39,139 nt of DNA from Novosphingobium sp. 9U (GTDB lineage Bacteria; Pseudomonadota; Alphaproteobacteria; Sphingomonadales; Sphingomonadaceae). The notes below the pieces were generated by a model that had not been told where the DNA came from, did not search any database, and was given only the letters and a program-made list of their open reading frames with translations. Shown here piece after piece: positions 26,681-34,304 of the stretch (positions are counted from its first letter, which is position 1; every line of letters begins with the position of its first letter). The translations under genes were made by a program, and so were the position numbers. The stretch covers positions 1 to 39,139 of the forward strand of contig NZ_LR732483.1 in assembly GCF_902506425.1 (NCBI RefSeq), written 5' to 3'.

Positions 26681-27171
26681 TGTGGACCCGTCCATGCAGG
26701 CCCCACCGGCTCGCTCTTCTGATCGGCTTGCTGGCGGCGGCGCTTGTCCTGCGTGTGCTGCGGCAGATCTCGAACGTATGCCGTCAGTTGCCATAGCTGC
26801 TCGACCGGAATGCGCTGGCGAAAAGCAAGCTGTCCGTGCCGATCCGCGATCGCAGCATAGACTTGCGCAAAGCCGCTGCCCTGACGCCATTGGCCATCGG
26901 GAAGGTCACGGGCACCAGGAGCGTCATCGGTGTGGCACCCAGAGCACCCGTACCATCCGAAGTACCGGCCGCCCTGCGAGATTTGGTAAAGATTGGCTTG
27001 GTAGGCCCCAATGCGTGGATCGTCGTCGTTCAGAGGAGCGGTTTGTGGCAACGAAGGGCCAACTTGGCGCGCCTCGTTGCTGCAGCTACAGAGCGATACA
27101 GCCAACAGCCCGAACGCCGCTCGCGTGCTGAACCACATCGTCGTTGGCAGACCACCCCTCCCGATTGCCAC
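26677..27171 (-). CDS. c-type cytochrome, probable lipoprotein, first gene of the oxidase operon
   Basis: 164 residues from GTG 27171 (GAGGG four bases upstream) or 153 from ATG 27138. The shorter form starts MWFSTRAAFGLLAVSLCSCS, a lipoprotein-like signal with cysteine at the likely processing site. The domain has a haem c motif CSGCH (GWYGCSGCHTDDAPGARDLPDG) and a helix ending QLWQLTAYVRDLP. It probably passes electrons to the oxidase. It opens the seven-gene operon and its stop overlaps the ctaC start. The promoter should lie in 27172-27430; I could not identify it. Confidence 0.85.
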   Translation of the reverse strand: MAIGRGGLPTTMWFSTRAAFGLLAVSLCSCSNEARQVGPSLPQTAPLNDDDPRIGAYQANLYQISQGGRYFGWYGCSGCHTDDAPGARDLPDGQWRQGSGFAQVYAAIADRHGQLAFRQRIPVEQLWQLTAYVRDLPQHTQDKRRRQQADQKSEPVGPAWTGPQ

Positions 27172-28116
27172 AGTACCCTCAAGCTCATTGTTGCTGCTCT
27201 GTTGCGCACAACGCTTTCATGGCTTCCGAGTTCTCGCGAACGCAAGCTCCGAGCGATGGATCGGCTCACAATTGTTCACTGTTTTCGTATATCCATGATG
27301 CAGGTTAATTGGATCTTGGCTAAGTCGGGCCTGTGGGCACCAGCGCAGGACGAGCAGGCGAATGATCTTTTCTGGGCGGCGCGCCCAATAAATCCTTGAG
27401 AACGTTGATACCTGGTAAACTGTTGATTTAATCGCCCAACTCATTGTGCTCCTTCTTCGACGCGCAGTCCGCGATCGAGCAGGATACACGCGCCTTCGTA
27501 CGTTGATCCGCACTATGCCGGCCATCTCGATCATTGTTCTCTCTAGGGGAACGTCCGGTTTGACGAGAGAGATTTTGAAAGGGCGCCGCATGCCTGAAAG
27601 TCTCGCAGCGGTAAAAGCCGACGACACAAGTGACGAGGGTGCGCTCGCGGCACAGCTTGTACGCAGCAGACACCACACAACCTCGCCATATCACAGGAGA
27701 GGCCTAGACCGCTTCGACAATCTGCATTGGGTGATCGGAACGGCGGCTTGGGATCGTACAACAGCTTAGGGAGAGACTATAGCTAAATGAGAAGTGAGGA
27801 GTGCCCACGCCGTTCGCCATTTTGCGGCTGCGACGCCCGAGTTACAGCGATCTATATCCCAGTTCCCACCTCACATGTTTGATCCCGTTTGCGCATTAGC
27901 CTTGTCGGCGCGAGGTCGCGCGCACCCATGAAACTGTCCGCGTCTACGTGAACCAACAGTCGCATTAGAAGGTTGATCGTACTACGGCTTACGGTCGAGG
28001 CTTTCTCACGTCGACAACACTGTGCCGAGTTCACGCAGCACGGGTCCTTGACAGCTTCCGCAGCGAAACAGCTCCTAGGGTTTCCAGGTTCACATAGGAG
28101 GACAAAGCAGTGTTGG
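27172..28116. other. Long intergenic region with no supported gene
   Basis: About 945 bases between the oxidase operon and the receiver-like gene. Overlapping short frames occur on both strands (for example plus 27446-27769 and minus 27852-28142), but none has a domain or a clear ribosome site. The oxidase promoter must lie at its left edge. Confidence 0.4.
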
Positions 28117-28470
28117 TCATGACTTGTTAGATGAACCGGCAACCCAATCTACGACTTGGAAGGACGCGAAAGGCTCGCGCAGCACGCATGCTTCAACAAA
28201 CTGCCGTACGCTGGTTGATCGCGAGAGCACTAGGCACGGCGTCCTCCGGCGGTGCAGAACTTGCAGTAGGCAGCTGCAATCGCCGTCATCAAGCTGTTCG
28301 CTCATCACTACCGCCTGCGGCTGCTCACTAGCCGATAACAGTAAATCTAAGGCTCCGCCCGCACTCGCGGTCGGTCCCACTATACGGGCACCGGCAGCGA
28401 CAAGGCCGGAGCCAACGTAATCGCTTTGGAATTGGTCCGAGATGGCGATTAGCACAAGGTGGCCAATCAT
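28117..28470 (-). CDS. Receiver-like protein lacking phosphorylation residues
   Basis: 117 residues with the secondary-structure pattern of a response-regulator receiver: VLIAISDQF for strand 1, VAAGARIVGPTASAGGALDLL for helix 1 and strand 2, QAVVMSEQLDDGDC for strand 3, RRTPCLVLSRS for strand 4, and REPFASFQVVDW at the end. The acidic pocket after strand 1 is gone (ISDQ instead of ED/DD). The phospho-acceptor Asp is replaced by Ser, and the conserved Lys before Pro-Phe is Glu. It is therefore probably a pseudo-receiver that binds partners without phosphorylation, or a decaying gene. The ATG at 28470 has GAGAGGG about five bases upstream, which argues for expression. It lies 68 bases downstream of the GT-UGM gene on the same strand. 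Confidence 0.6.
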   Translation of the reverse strand: MIGHLVLIAISDQFQSDYVGSGLVAAGARIVGPTASAGGALDLLLSASEQPQAVVMSEQLDDGDCSCLLQVLHRRRTPCLVLSRSTSVRQFVEACVLREPFASFQVVDWVAGSSNKS

Positions 28471-28538
28471 AGAGGCCCTCTCTATTTGACGTGTCGCACG
28501 CCGCCGGAAACGGCAGAGCTGATCAGCTTGTGTTAAAC

Positions 28539-30944
28539 TTAGGCAGCCGACGCGACTGGAGTGGTTTGCTTTTCTTCGCCTAGAGCAGCGAGCTCCGGAA
28601 CAGCCCTGGCTGACAAGGCGCGGTGCTTTTCCCCTTCAACGAAAGTGCGCCGGAATGTCGCAAGCGCTTGGCCGACAATCTGGTCCATGTTGTAGTACCG
28701 GTATGTCGCCAGACGGCCTACGAAGGTGACATTCTCTTCAGCCTTGGCGAGCGCCTCGTAGCGTTTGAAAAGCGTCTGGTTCTCTTCCCGGGGAATGGGG
28801 TAGTACGGATCGCCCTCCGCCGCCGGGTACTCGCGGGTGATGCTGGTTCTCTCGTGCTCCTGGCCCGTGAGGTGCTTATACTCAGTAATGCGCGTATAAG
28901 GCGTCGCAATGTCGGGATAGTTCACCACGGCCACTTGCTGGAACCAGGGCGTGTCCACCGTCTCGTGCTCGAAGCGCAGCGAGCGGTAGGGCAGCTTGCC
29001 GAAGCGATAGCCGAAGTATTCGTCGATCGGCCCGGTGAACACCAGGTGCGCGTGCGGGTATGCGCCGCGAACTTGGGCATAGTCGGCGCCGAGGAGCAGG
29101 TCGATGTTGGAGTTGTCGAGCATGCGCTCGAACATCTTGGTGTAGCCCTGCGCGGGCATCGCCTGGAAGCGATCGGCGAAGTAGCGGTCGTCGGTGTTGG
29201 TGCGCGTCGGCACGCGCGAGGTGACCGCCTTGTCGAGCTCCGAGGGGTCGAGCCCCCACTGTTTGCGGGTATACCCGCGGAAGAACTTCTCGTAAAGTTC
29301 GCGGCCCACGGCCGAGATCACCACGTCCTCGGATGTCTCGATCACCAAGACCGGCTCGGCGCGGGCATCGAGGAAGGCTTGGGTTTCCGCATCGGTCTTG
29401 AGGGCGAGCCCATAGAGCTTGTTGATCGTCGTGCGGTTGATCGGGATTGGCACCAGTTGTCCGTCCACCTTGGCGAGCACGCGGTGCTCATAGGGCCGCC
29501 ACTCAGTGAATTGTGACAAGTAGTCGAAGATGTCGGCGCTGTTGGTGTGGAAGATATGCGGGCCGTATTGGTGGATGAGCAGCCCCGCGTCGTCGAGGCG
29601 ATCGTAAGCGTTACCGGCAATGTGCGGGCGGCGATCGACGACGAGCACGCGCTTGCCGATGGAAGCGAGGCGCTCCGCCATGACCGATCCGGCAAAGCCC
29701 GCGCCTACGATCATGACGTCGTAGCTCGTCGGGGCTTCGGGCGGCCAGGTCGTCGGCGAAACCACCGGATGCAGCGCCCGACTGGTGAGCAGCTGCGTGT
29801 CGATCAGCCCGCGCATGCGGTCTACGGTATCGTCCCACCCGGTCTGCAACAGGAAGGTGTCAGCCTCCTTAAGCCAGGCCCCATCGCTCTGAGCGAGGGC
29901 AAGCGCTTGGTCGCAGGCAGTGATGAAAGCCTCGGGGCCATCCGCGATTGTCACTCCGGCCATCGAACCGTAGTGCCGCACCACATCGGTGATCGGCGTC
30001 GACACGACCGGCTTGCCGGCCGATAGGTACTCGGGCGTCTTTGTCGGGCTGATGAACCGGGTCGCCTCGTTGATGGCGAACGGCATCAACGCCACGTCCC
30101 AACCTGCAAGGTAGGCCGGCAGCTCGGCGTAGGACTTGCCGCCAAGGTAGAGGAGGTTGGCGCGCTGCGGCAGGTCGGCGAGATCGATCTTCACCACGGG
30201 ACCAATGATGATGATCGACCACTCAGGGCGCGCATCGGCGAGCTGCCCCAGCAGGCTAAAGTCCATTCGCTCGTCGACGACGCCGTAGAAACCAAATCGC
30301 GGGCGCGGCAGGTCGCGGTGGTCACGTGGCTCTTCCATCCCGCTCCGGGCAACGATGAAGTGCTCTCGTTCCACACTCGACGGGAACGGGTGAACGCTGG
30401 CGTGGCGATCGCGCTTGGCTTCATAGAGCGAGTAACCGCCGGTGAAGACTAGATCGGCCGACTGTAGCAGCTGTGCTTCACGCGCGAGCAGCTCGGGCGG
30501 AGCAAACTTGAAATTGGCAAGTTCGTCCATGCAGTCGTAGATGACGCAATCGGCCTCCAGATGCTGCGAGAACGAAAGCATCATGGGCGTGTAGTACCAC
30601 AGCAACAGCTTGCCATCGCGATTGGCCTGTAGGCCATCGAGCAGCACGCGAAGCGCCGCATCGGTACCTTGCTGATCGAGGCCTTCGGGAAGTTCCGGCG
30701 AGGCGACGGTCACGCCGCTCTTGGCGCAAGGGCGCAATGAAAGGCGCGCCTCGTTCAATCCCGCAACTTGCTTGGGCTCTTCCCAAAAGACAACGCGGTA
30801 GGACTTCGCCAGGCGTGTCATCAAATGCTGCGGGCGCTGGAACACGAAGTCCCATCGTAGATGACTGAAGCAGATGAGTAGAGGCTCTTGTGCTTGCTCA
30901 CCGCACTTGTGAAATTTGCCGCAGCTAGAGGCTCTATCAGACAT
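28539..30944 (-). CDS. Glycosyltransferase fused to UDP-galactopyranose mutase
   Basis: 801 residues from ATG 30944, chosen because GGAGAA lies seven bases upstream; a GTG at 30980 is the alternative. Residues ~20-400 form a GT-B-like glycosyltransferase (LLICFSHLRWDFVFQRPQHL near the start; FISPTKTPEYLSAGKPVVST in the nucleotide-sugar half). Residues ~410-790 form UDP-galactopyranose mutase (Glf): the FAD motif MIVGAGFAGSVMAERLAS with VVDRR and HIAGNAYD, then HQYGPHIFHTN, RGYTRKQWGLDP and YYNMDQIVGQAL. Glf converts UDP-galactopyranose to UDP-galactofuranose. Fusion to a transferase suggests that one polypeptide makes the donor and then uses it, or a related sugar, for a surface glycan. The divergent GH1-reductase fusion starts 153 bases away. 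A stress-type promoter candidate lies just upstream. Confidence 0.92.
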   Translation of the reverse strand: MSDRASSCGKFHKCGEQAQEPLLICFSHLRWDFVFQRPQHLMTRLAKSYRVVFWEEPKQVAGLNEARLSLRPCAKSGVTVASPELPEGLDQQGTDAALRVLLDGLQANRDGKLLLWYYTPMMLSFSQHLEADCVIYDCMDELANFKFAPPELLAREAQLLQSADLVFTGGYSLYEAKRDRHASVHPFPSSVEREHFIVARSGMEEPRDHRDLPRPRFGFYGVVDERMDFSLLGQLADARPEWSIIIIGPVVKIDLADLPQRANLLYLGGKSYAELPAYLAGWDVALMPFAINEATRFISPTKTPEYLSAGKPVVSTPITDVVRHYGSMAGVTIADGPEAFITACDQALALAQSDGAWLKEADTFLLQTGWDDTVDRMRGLIDTQLLTSRALHPVVSPTTWPPEAPTSYDVMIVGAGFAGSVMAERLASIGKRVLVVDRRPHIAGNAYDRLDDAGLLIHQYGPHIFHTNSADIFDYLSQFTEWRPYEHRVLAKVDGQLVPIPINRTTINKLYGLALKTDAETQAFLDARAEPVLVIETSEDVVISAVGRELYEKFFRGYTRKQWGLDPSELDKAVTSRVPTRTNTDDRYFADRFQAMPAQGYTKMFERMLDNSNIDLLLGADYAQVRGAYPHAHLVFTGPIDEYFGYRFGKLPYRSLRFEHETVDTPWFQQVAVVNYPDIATPYTRITEYKHLTGQEHERTSITREYPAAEGDPYYPIPREENQTLFKRYEALAKAEENVTFVGRLATYRYYNMDQIVGQALATFRRTFVEGEKHRALSARAVPELAALGEEKQTTPVASAA

Positions 30945-30975
30945 GCCAGATTCTCCGCGGCGGTACTTTACGGGG

Positions 30976-31000
30976 AACACAGTCCAGGGTTCCTTGTTCC
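30976..31000 (-). promoter_or_regulatory. Candidate EcfG (general stress sigma) promoter
   Basis: On the minus strand GGAAC (31000-30996), 16 bases, then TGTT (30979-30976). This is the same sequence and spacing as at 16243-16267 and close to the EcfG consensus GGAAC-N16/17-CGTT. A start near 30968 gives a leader of about 24 bases to ATG 30944. Confidence 0.45.
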
Positions 31001-31097
31001 AACATCATGACCAAATCGCCGCGAACAACATTTGATATTTACTTATATTAGTAACGCCTGAGGTGTCGGAATCTGATCCCTCTAAGGGGCATGGCAA

Positions 31098-33260
31098 ATG
31101 AGTAACCTGGAACTCTGGGCTGGCGCCGAGTGTACCGTCAACCGCACGGGCGACGATTACAAAGATCAGCTGATCTTAACGGGCCACCACGATCGGTTAG
31201 ACGACCTCGCCGCCCTTGCTCCTTTAGGGGTCAAGGCGCTCCGCTTTCCCGTTCTTTGGGAACGGGTAGCGCCCGATCCGCAACACTTGCCGGACTGGAG
31301 CTGGAGCGACCACGGTCTCGGCTTGTTGCAGGAACACGGCATTCGGCCGATCGTCGGGCTGGTGCATCATGGCAGCGGTCCGCGGCACACCTCGCTGATC
31401 GAGCAGAGCTTTGTTGAGGGACTTGCGGCCCATGCCCTGTCCGTTGCCGGTCGCTATCCTTGGGTGCAGGATTGGACACCGGTCAACGAGCCGCTCACCA
31501 CGGCGCGCTTTTCGGCATTATACGGGATCTGGTACCCGCATGCTCGGGACGAGCGGACATTTTGGGCGGCACTGATCACCCAGATCGAGGCCACGCGTGC
31601 TGCCATGAAGGCCGTCCGCAGCATCAATCCGGCTGCACGGCTGATCCAGACCGATGACCTTGGCCGGACCTATGCCACTGCAGCTTTGGCCGAGCAGGCG
31701 GGCTTCGACAATGTCCGCCGTTGGATGGGCTGGGATCTGCTATGCGGCCGCGTCGACCGTACGCACGAATTCTGGGTTCGACTCTGCGACTATGGCTTCG
31801 AAAGCAGGCTGCGGTCACTTGTAGACGATCCCTGCCCGCCGGACGTGATCGGGGTCAATCATTACCTGACCAGCGACCGCTTTCTAGATCATCGCCTGAA
31901 GCGCTACCCCGCACACACACACGGCCAAAACGACTGGCAGGGCTTCGCCGACGTTGAGGCGGTTCGGGTTCTTGAGCCACCGACAGGTGGCCTCCGAGGC
32001 GCTCTGGCAGAGGCTTGGCAGCGCTACCAAATACCGCTCGCTGCCACCGAGGTTCACAACGGGTGCTCGCGCGAGGAGCAACTGCGCTGGTTTGCAGAGG
32101 CCTGGAGAACCGCTGGCGAGTTGCGGGGTTGCGGTGTCGACGTACGTGCGGTCACCGCGTGGGCGTTATATGGAAATACGGGCTGGAATACCTTGCTGAC
32201 AGCGCGCGGGCTTTATGAGGCCGGAGCCTACGACATGCGCAGCGGCCAGCCTCGCGAGACGGCGATGGGGCACCTGCTAGCCGCGGTTGGCACCGGCGGG
32301 GAGCCGCCTGCCCTTGCTCAAGGTGCAGGCTGGTGGCGCCGTCCGGCGCGTCTGTGCCACCCTGTAGTGAACCGCCCAGCTGCTTTGCGGGCTCACCTTG
32401 GAGCCGAGATCAAGGGAGACAAGCGGCGTCCATTGCTGATCTTGGGCGCCACCGGGACCTTGGGGCAAGCGCTAGCCCGAGCATGTGCGCAACGAGATCT
32501 CGCTTGCCTTACGACCGGGCGTCAGCAGTTAAATTTGGACGACAGCTCCAGCATCGAAGCCGCGCTCGAACGGCATCAGCCTTGGGCAGTCGTCAACGCC
32601 GCAGGCTGGGTTCGGGTCGACGACGCCGAAGACGAGCGAGAACCGTGCATGAGAGCCAATGCCGAAGGCGCGACTGCCCTCGCTCGAGCATGTGCCGCCC
32701 GTGAGATCGCAACTGTCAACGTCTCTAGCGACCTTGTCTTCGGGGATGCAGCTCAGCAGAGCTATTGCGAGAGCGACCAGCCGGCACCTCTCAGTGTCTA
32801 TGGCGACAGCAAGCTGCGCATGGAGAGTGCGGTTGCCGCGCTGGCTGGCGAGCACCTTGTGATCCGGACCGCAGCATTCTTCTCGCCGCATGATCCCTAC
32901 AACTTCGCTATGGCGGTGGTGGATCACCTGCGGCGCGGAACGCGCTTCGCAGCGGCCGCCGATTATATGATATCGCCCACTTACGTGCCGGACTTGTGCG
33001 ATGCGGCGCTAGACCTGCTTATCGATCGCGAGACGGGCATCTGGCACCTCAGCAACGAGGCGGCCGTAAGCTGGGCAGAGTTCGCCACCCAGGTGGCACG
33101 CGCCTGCGGGCTGGACGCGAGGCTGATAGACCCTGTTCCCGGAATGCAGCTTGGATGGAGGGCGCGACGGCCACGTGCCAGCGCGCTCGTGAGTGTAAAG
33201 GGGGCCGCGATGCCATCGCTGTCCAGTGCGATCGAGCGCTTCGCGCACGCATTGGCTTAG
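31098..33260 (+). CDS. Family 1 glycoside hydrolase fused to RmlD-like sugar-nucleotide reductase
   Basis: 720 residues. Residues 1-~435 form a GH1-like barrel with both catalytic glutamates in place: acid/base E131 in WTPVNEPL and nucleophile E318 in AATEVHNG. Residues ~445-720 form a short-chain reductase of the dTDP-4-dehydrorhamnose reductase (RmlD) type, with the GATGTLG nucleotide loop (450-456), VSSDLVFG, and catalytic Tyr568 and Lys572 in YGDSK. RmlD makes dTDP-rhamnose; the exact substrate here is unknown. Joining a glycosidase to a nucleotide-sugar enzyme suggests a multifunctional envelope-glycan protein. There is no signal peptide, so it is probably cytoplasmic. The start ATG 31098 has AGGGG eight bases upstream. 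It diverges from the GT-UGM fusion gene. Confidence 0.9.
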   Translation: MSNLELWAGAECTVNRTGDDYKDQLILTGHHDRLDDLAALAPLGVKALRFPVLWERVAPDPQHLPDWSWSDHGLGLLQEHGIRPIVGLVHHGSGPRHTSLIEQSFVEGLAAHALSVAGRYPWVQDWTPVNEPLTTARFSALYGIWYPHARDERTFWAALITQIEATRAAMKAVRSINPAARLIQTDDLGRTYATAALAEQAGFDNVRRWMGWDLLCGRVDRTHEFWVRLCDYGFESRLRSLVDDPCPPDVIGVNHYLTSDRFLDHRLKRYPAHTHGQNDWQGFADVEAVRVLEPPTGGLRGALAEAWQRYQIPLAATEVHNGCSREEQLRWFAEAWRTAGELRGCGVDVRAVTAWALYGNTGWNTLLTARGLYEAGAYDMRSGQPRETAMGHLLAAVGTGGEPPALAQGAGWWRRPARLCHPVVNRPAALRAHLGAEIKGDKRRPLLILGATGTLGQALARACAQRDLACLTTGRQQLNLDDSSSIEAALERHQPWAVVNAAGWVRVDDAEDEREPCMRANAEGATALARACAAREIATVNVSSDLVFGDAAQQSYCESDQPAPLSVYGDSKLRMESAVAALAGEHLVIRTAAFFSPHDPYNFAMAVVDHLRRGTRFAAAADYMISPTYVPDLCDAALDLLIDRETGIWHLSNEAAVSWAEFATQVARACGLDARLIDPVPGMQLGWRARRPRASALVSVKGAAMPSLSSAIERFAHALA

Positions 33261-33349
33261 TCTGAGTATAGCCACGAAAGAAACGGGGCGCACAAGGTCC
33301 AAGATAGTGCGATACATCAATGAGAATACCATGAAATGGAGAGCTGAGG

Positions 33350-33675
33350 CCACTACCAGCGCTGGAAAGAAGACTTCGCCCTTTCCCAGGGGATTGGCAT
33401 CGGCGACCTGCGGTTTGGCTCACCGATCCACAAGACCTGTCTTGGCCCGGACACGTACGATCGGGAAACTCTCAGACCTCGCCTTTGCCGAGCTGAACCG
33501 GCGCAATATCGTGCCGATCATTGACTTGCCACTTCGGCATGCCGGACTGCATCGGCAACTTCCAGAATTCCGACTTCTCCAAGCGATCCTGCCACTACGC
33601 GCTCGCCTTTGTAGAGCGCATTCCGTGGATACAGCTCTATACCCTGTCATCGACGTGTACATCTGCACGGGCCGA
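33350..33675 (+). pseudogene. Decayed family 1 glycoside hydrolase
   Basis: GH1 pieces follow in order across three frames: GIGIGDLRFGSPIHKTCLGP with DTYDRE; DLAFAELNRRNIVPIIDL; CHFGMPDCIGNFQNSDFSK with FVERIPWIQLYT; then YPVIDVYICT, which corresponds to the acid/base segment (TPVNExYIC) with the key Glu lost. At least three frameshifts separate them. It is a different GH1 subtype from the intact domain at 31098 and has no start. It breaks off at a group II intron maturase fragment near 33675. Confidence 0.7.
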
Positions 33676-33877
33676 CTACTTCACGGTTAACACCATGCGC
33701 CCGGCGCACCGCGCGATCGATAGCTACACGGTAGTGTGCCTGAGTTAGTGGCTTCGGCGCAAGCACGGGAAAGCCGGCAAGAAGCCGGGAGCCAATTTAT
33801 TCTAGCACCTCTACGAGCAGTATGGACTCGTACATGCTACTCAGCTTGGTCGCGGCGCGCCCTAAGCGAAGGCGTGA
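33676..33877 (+). pseudogene. Group II intron reverse transcriptase/maturase, C-terminal remnant
   Basis: One frame, interrupted by three in-frame stops, reads DYFTVNTMRPAHRAIDSYTV, then WLRRKHGKAGKK, HLYEQYGLVHATQLGR and a final AKA followed by TGA at 33875-33877. This is the C-terminal end typical of group II intron maturases (YF..G...AYRAVD.Y...RLRQWL.RKHKV.G...HLYE.LGLV.L.....WAKA-stop). The reverse transcriptase domain is missing. Position and order agree with the domain V found 12 bases downstream. Confidence 0.7.
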
Positions 33878-33889
33878 TGCGTTGTCCGA

Positions 33890-33923
33890 GAGCTGGAGGC
33901 AGGCAGATCCGCATGTCCAGTTC
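33890..33923 (+). ncRNA. Group II intron domain V relic
   Basis: Exactly 34 bases begin GAGCTGGA and end TCCAGTTC. These ends pair over eight positions (one G-T wobble), with a second short stem and loop inside. The consensus domain V of bacterial group II introns is also 34 nt, starting GAGC and ending GGTTC. Its position just after a maturase stop is what an intron would show. The CTCACTCTACCC around 33990 resembles an intron 3' end. With the 5' part and the reverse transcriptase lost, the intron cannot splice by itself. Confidence 0.65.
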
Positions 33924-34304
33924 AATGGGCCGCGGCGGAGACGGGTTGTCTGGTGAGCCAAACAGGCAAGCCGCACAATACTGCGCCATCTCACTCTACC
34001 CGTAGCGCCGGCCTTGGCGGGGAGCCATCGTTGGGTCCTACGCTGCCAAGCGTCGTAGCATTGTTCTCACCTTACGTCCGGCGAGCGGATCGGACTAGGT
34101 GCTCCCGTCTCGTCGTTGGTCACGTCGGCGGTTTCCAGCTTCGCTCGGCAGGGCGGGCTTCCGACATGCCTGAGGTGCAGGGCTGCGCTCTTGCTGGTGC
34201 GAGAAGGAAGCTGTTCGCCATTGATAAGGCGGCAGTGAATGCTGCAAAGGGCCACTCGCCGCCGCAGAAGCGGTCTATCATCGATTGTAGAGTGTCTCGT
34301 CGGA
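33924..34304. other. Intron 3' tail and intergenic region
   Basis: The first ~75 bases probably belong to domain VI and the 3' end of the intron relic. The rest, leading to the MucR-like gene, shows no supported gene. Confidence 0.4.

Noticed and set aside
28519..28530. Perfect 12-base palindrome AGCTGATCAGCT as an operator or terminator
   Set aside because: It lies just after the GT-UGM stop without a T tract and has no second copy that I could find. A single short palindrome is expected by chance.
28623..29516. Plus-strand frame of 297 codons
   Set aside because: It is antisense to the UDP-galactopyranose mutase domain, whose motifs are clear. No independent domain is visible.
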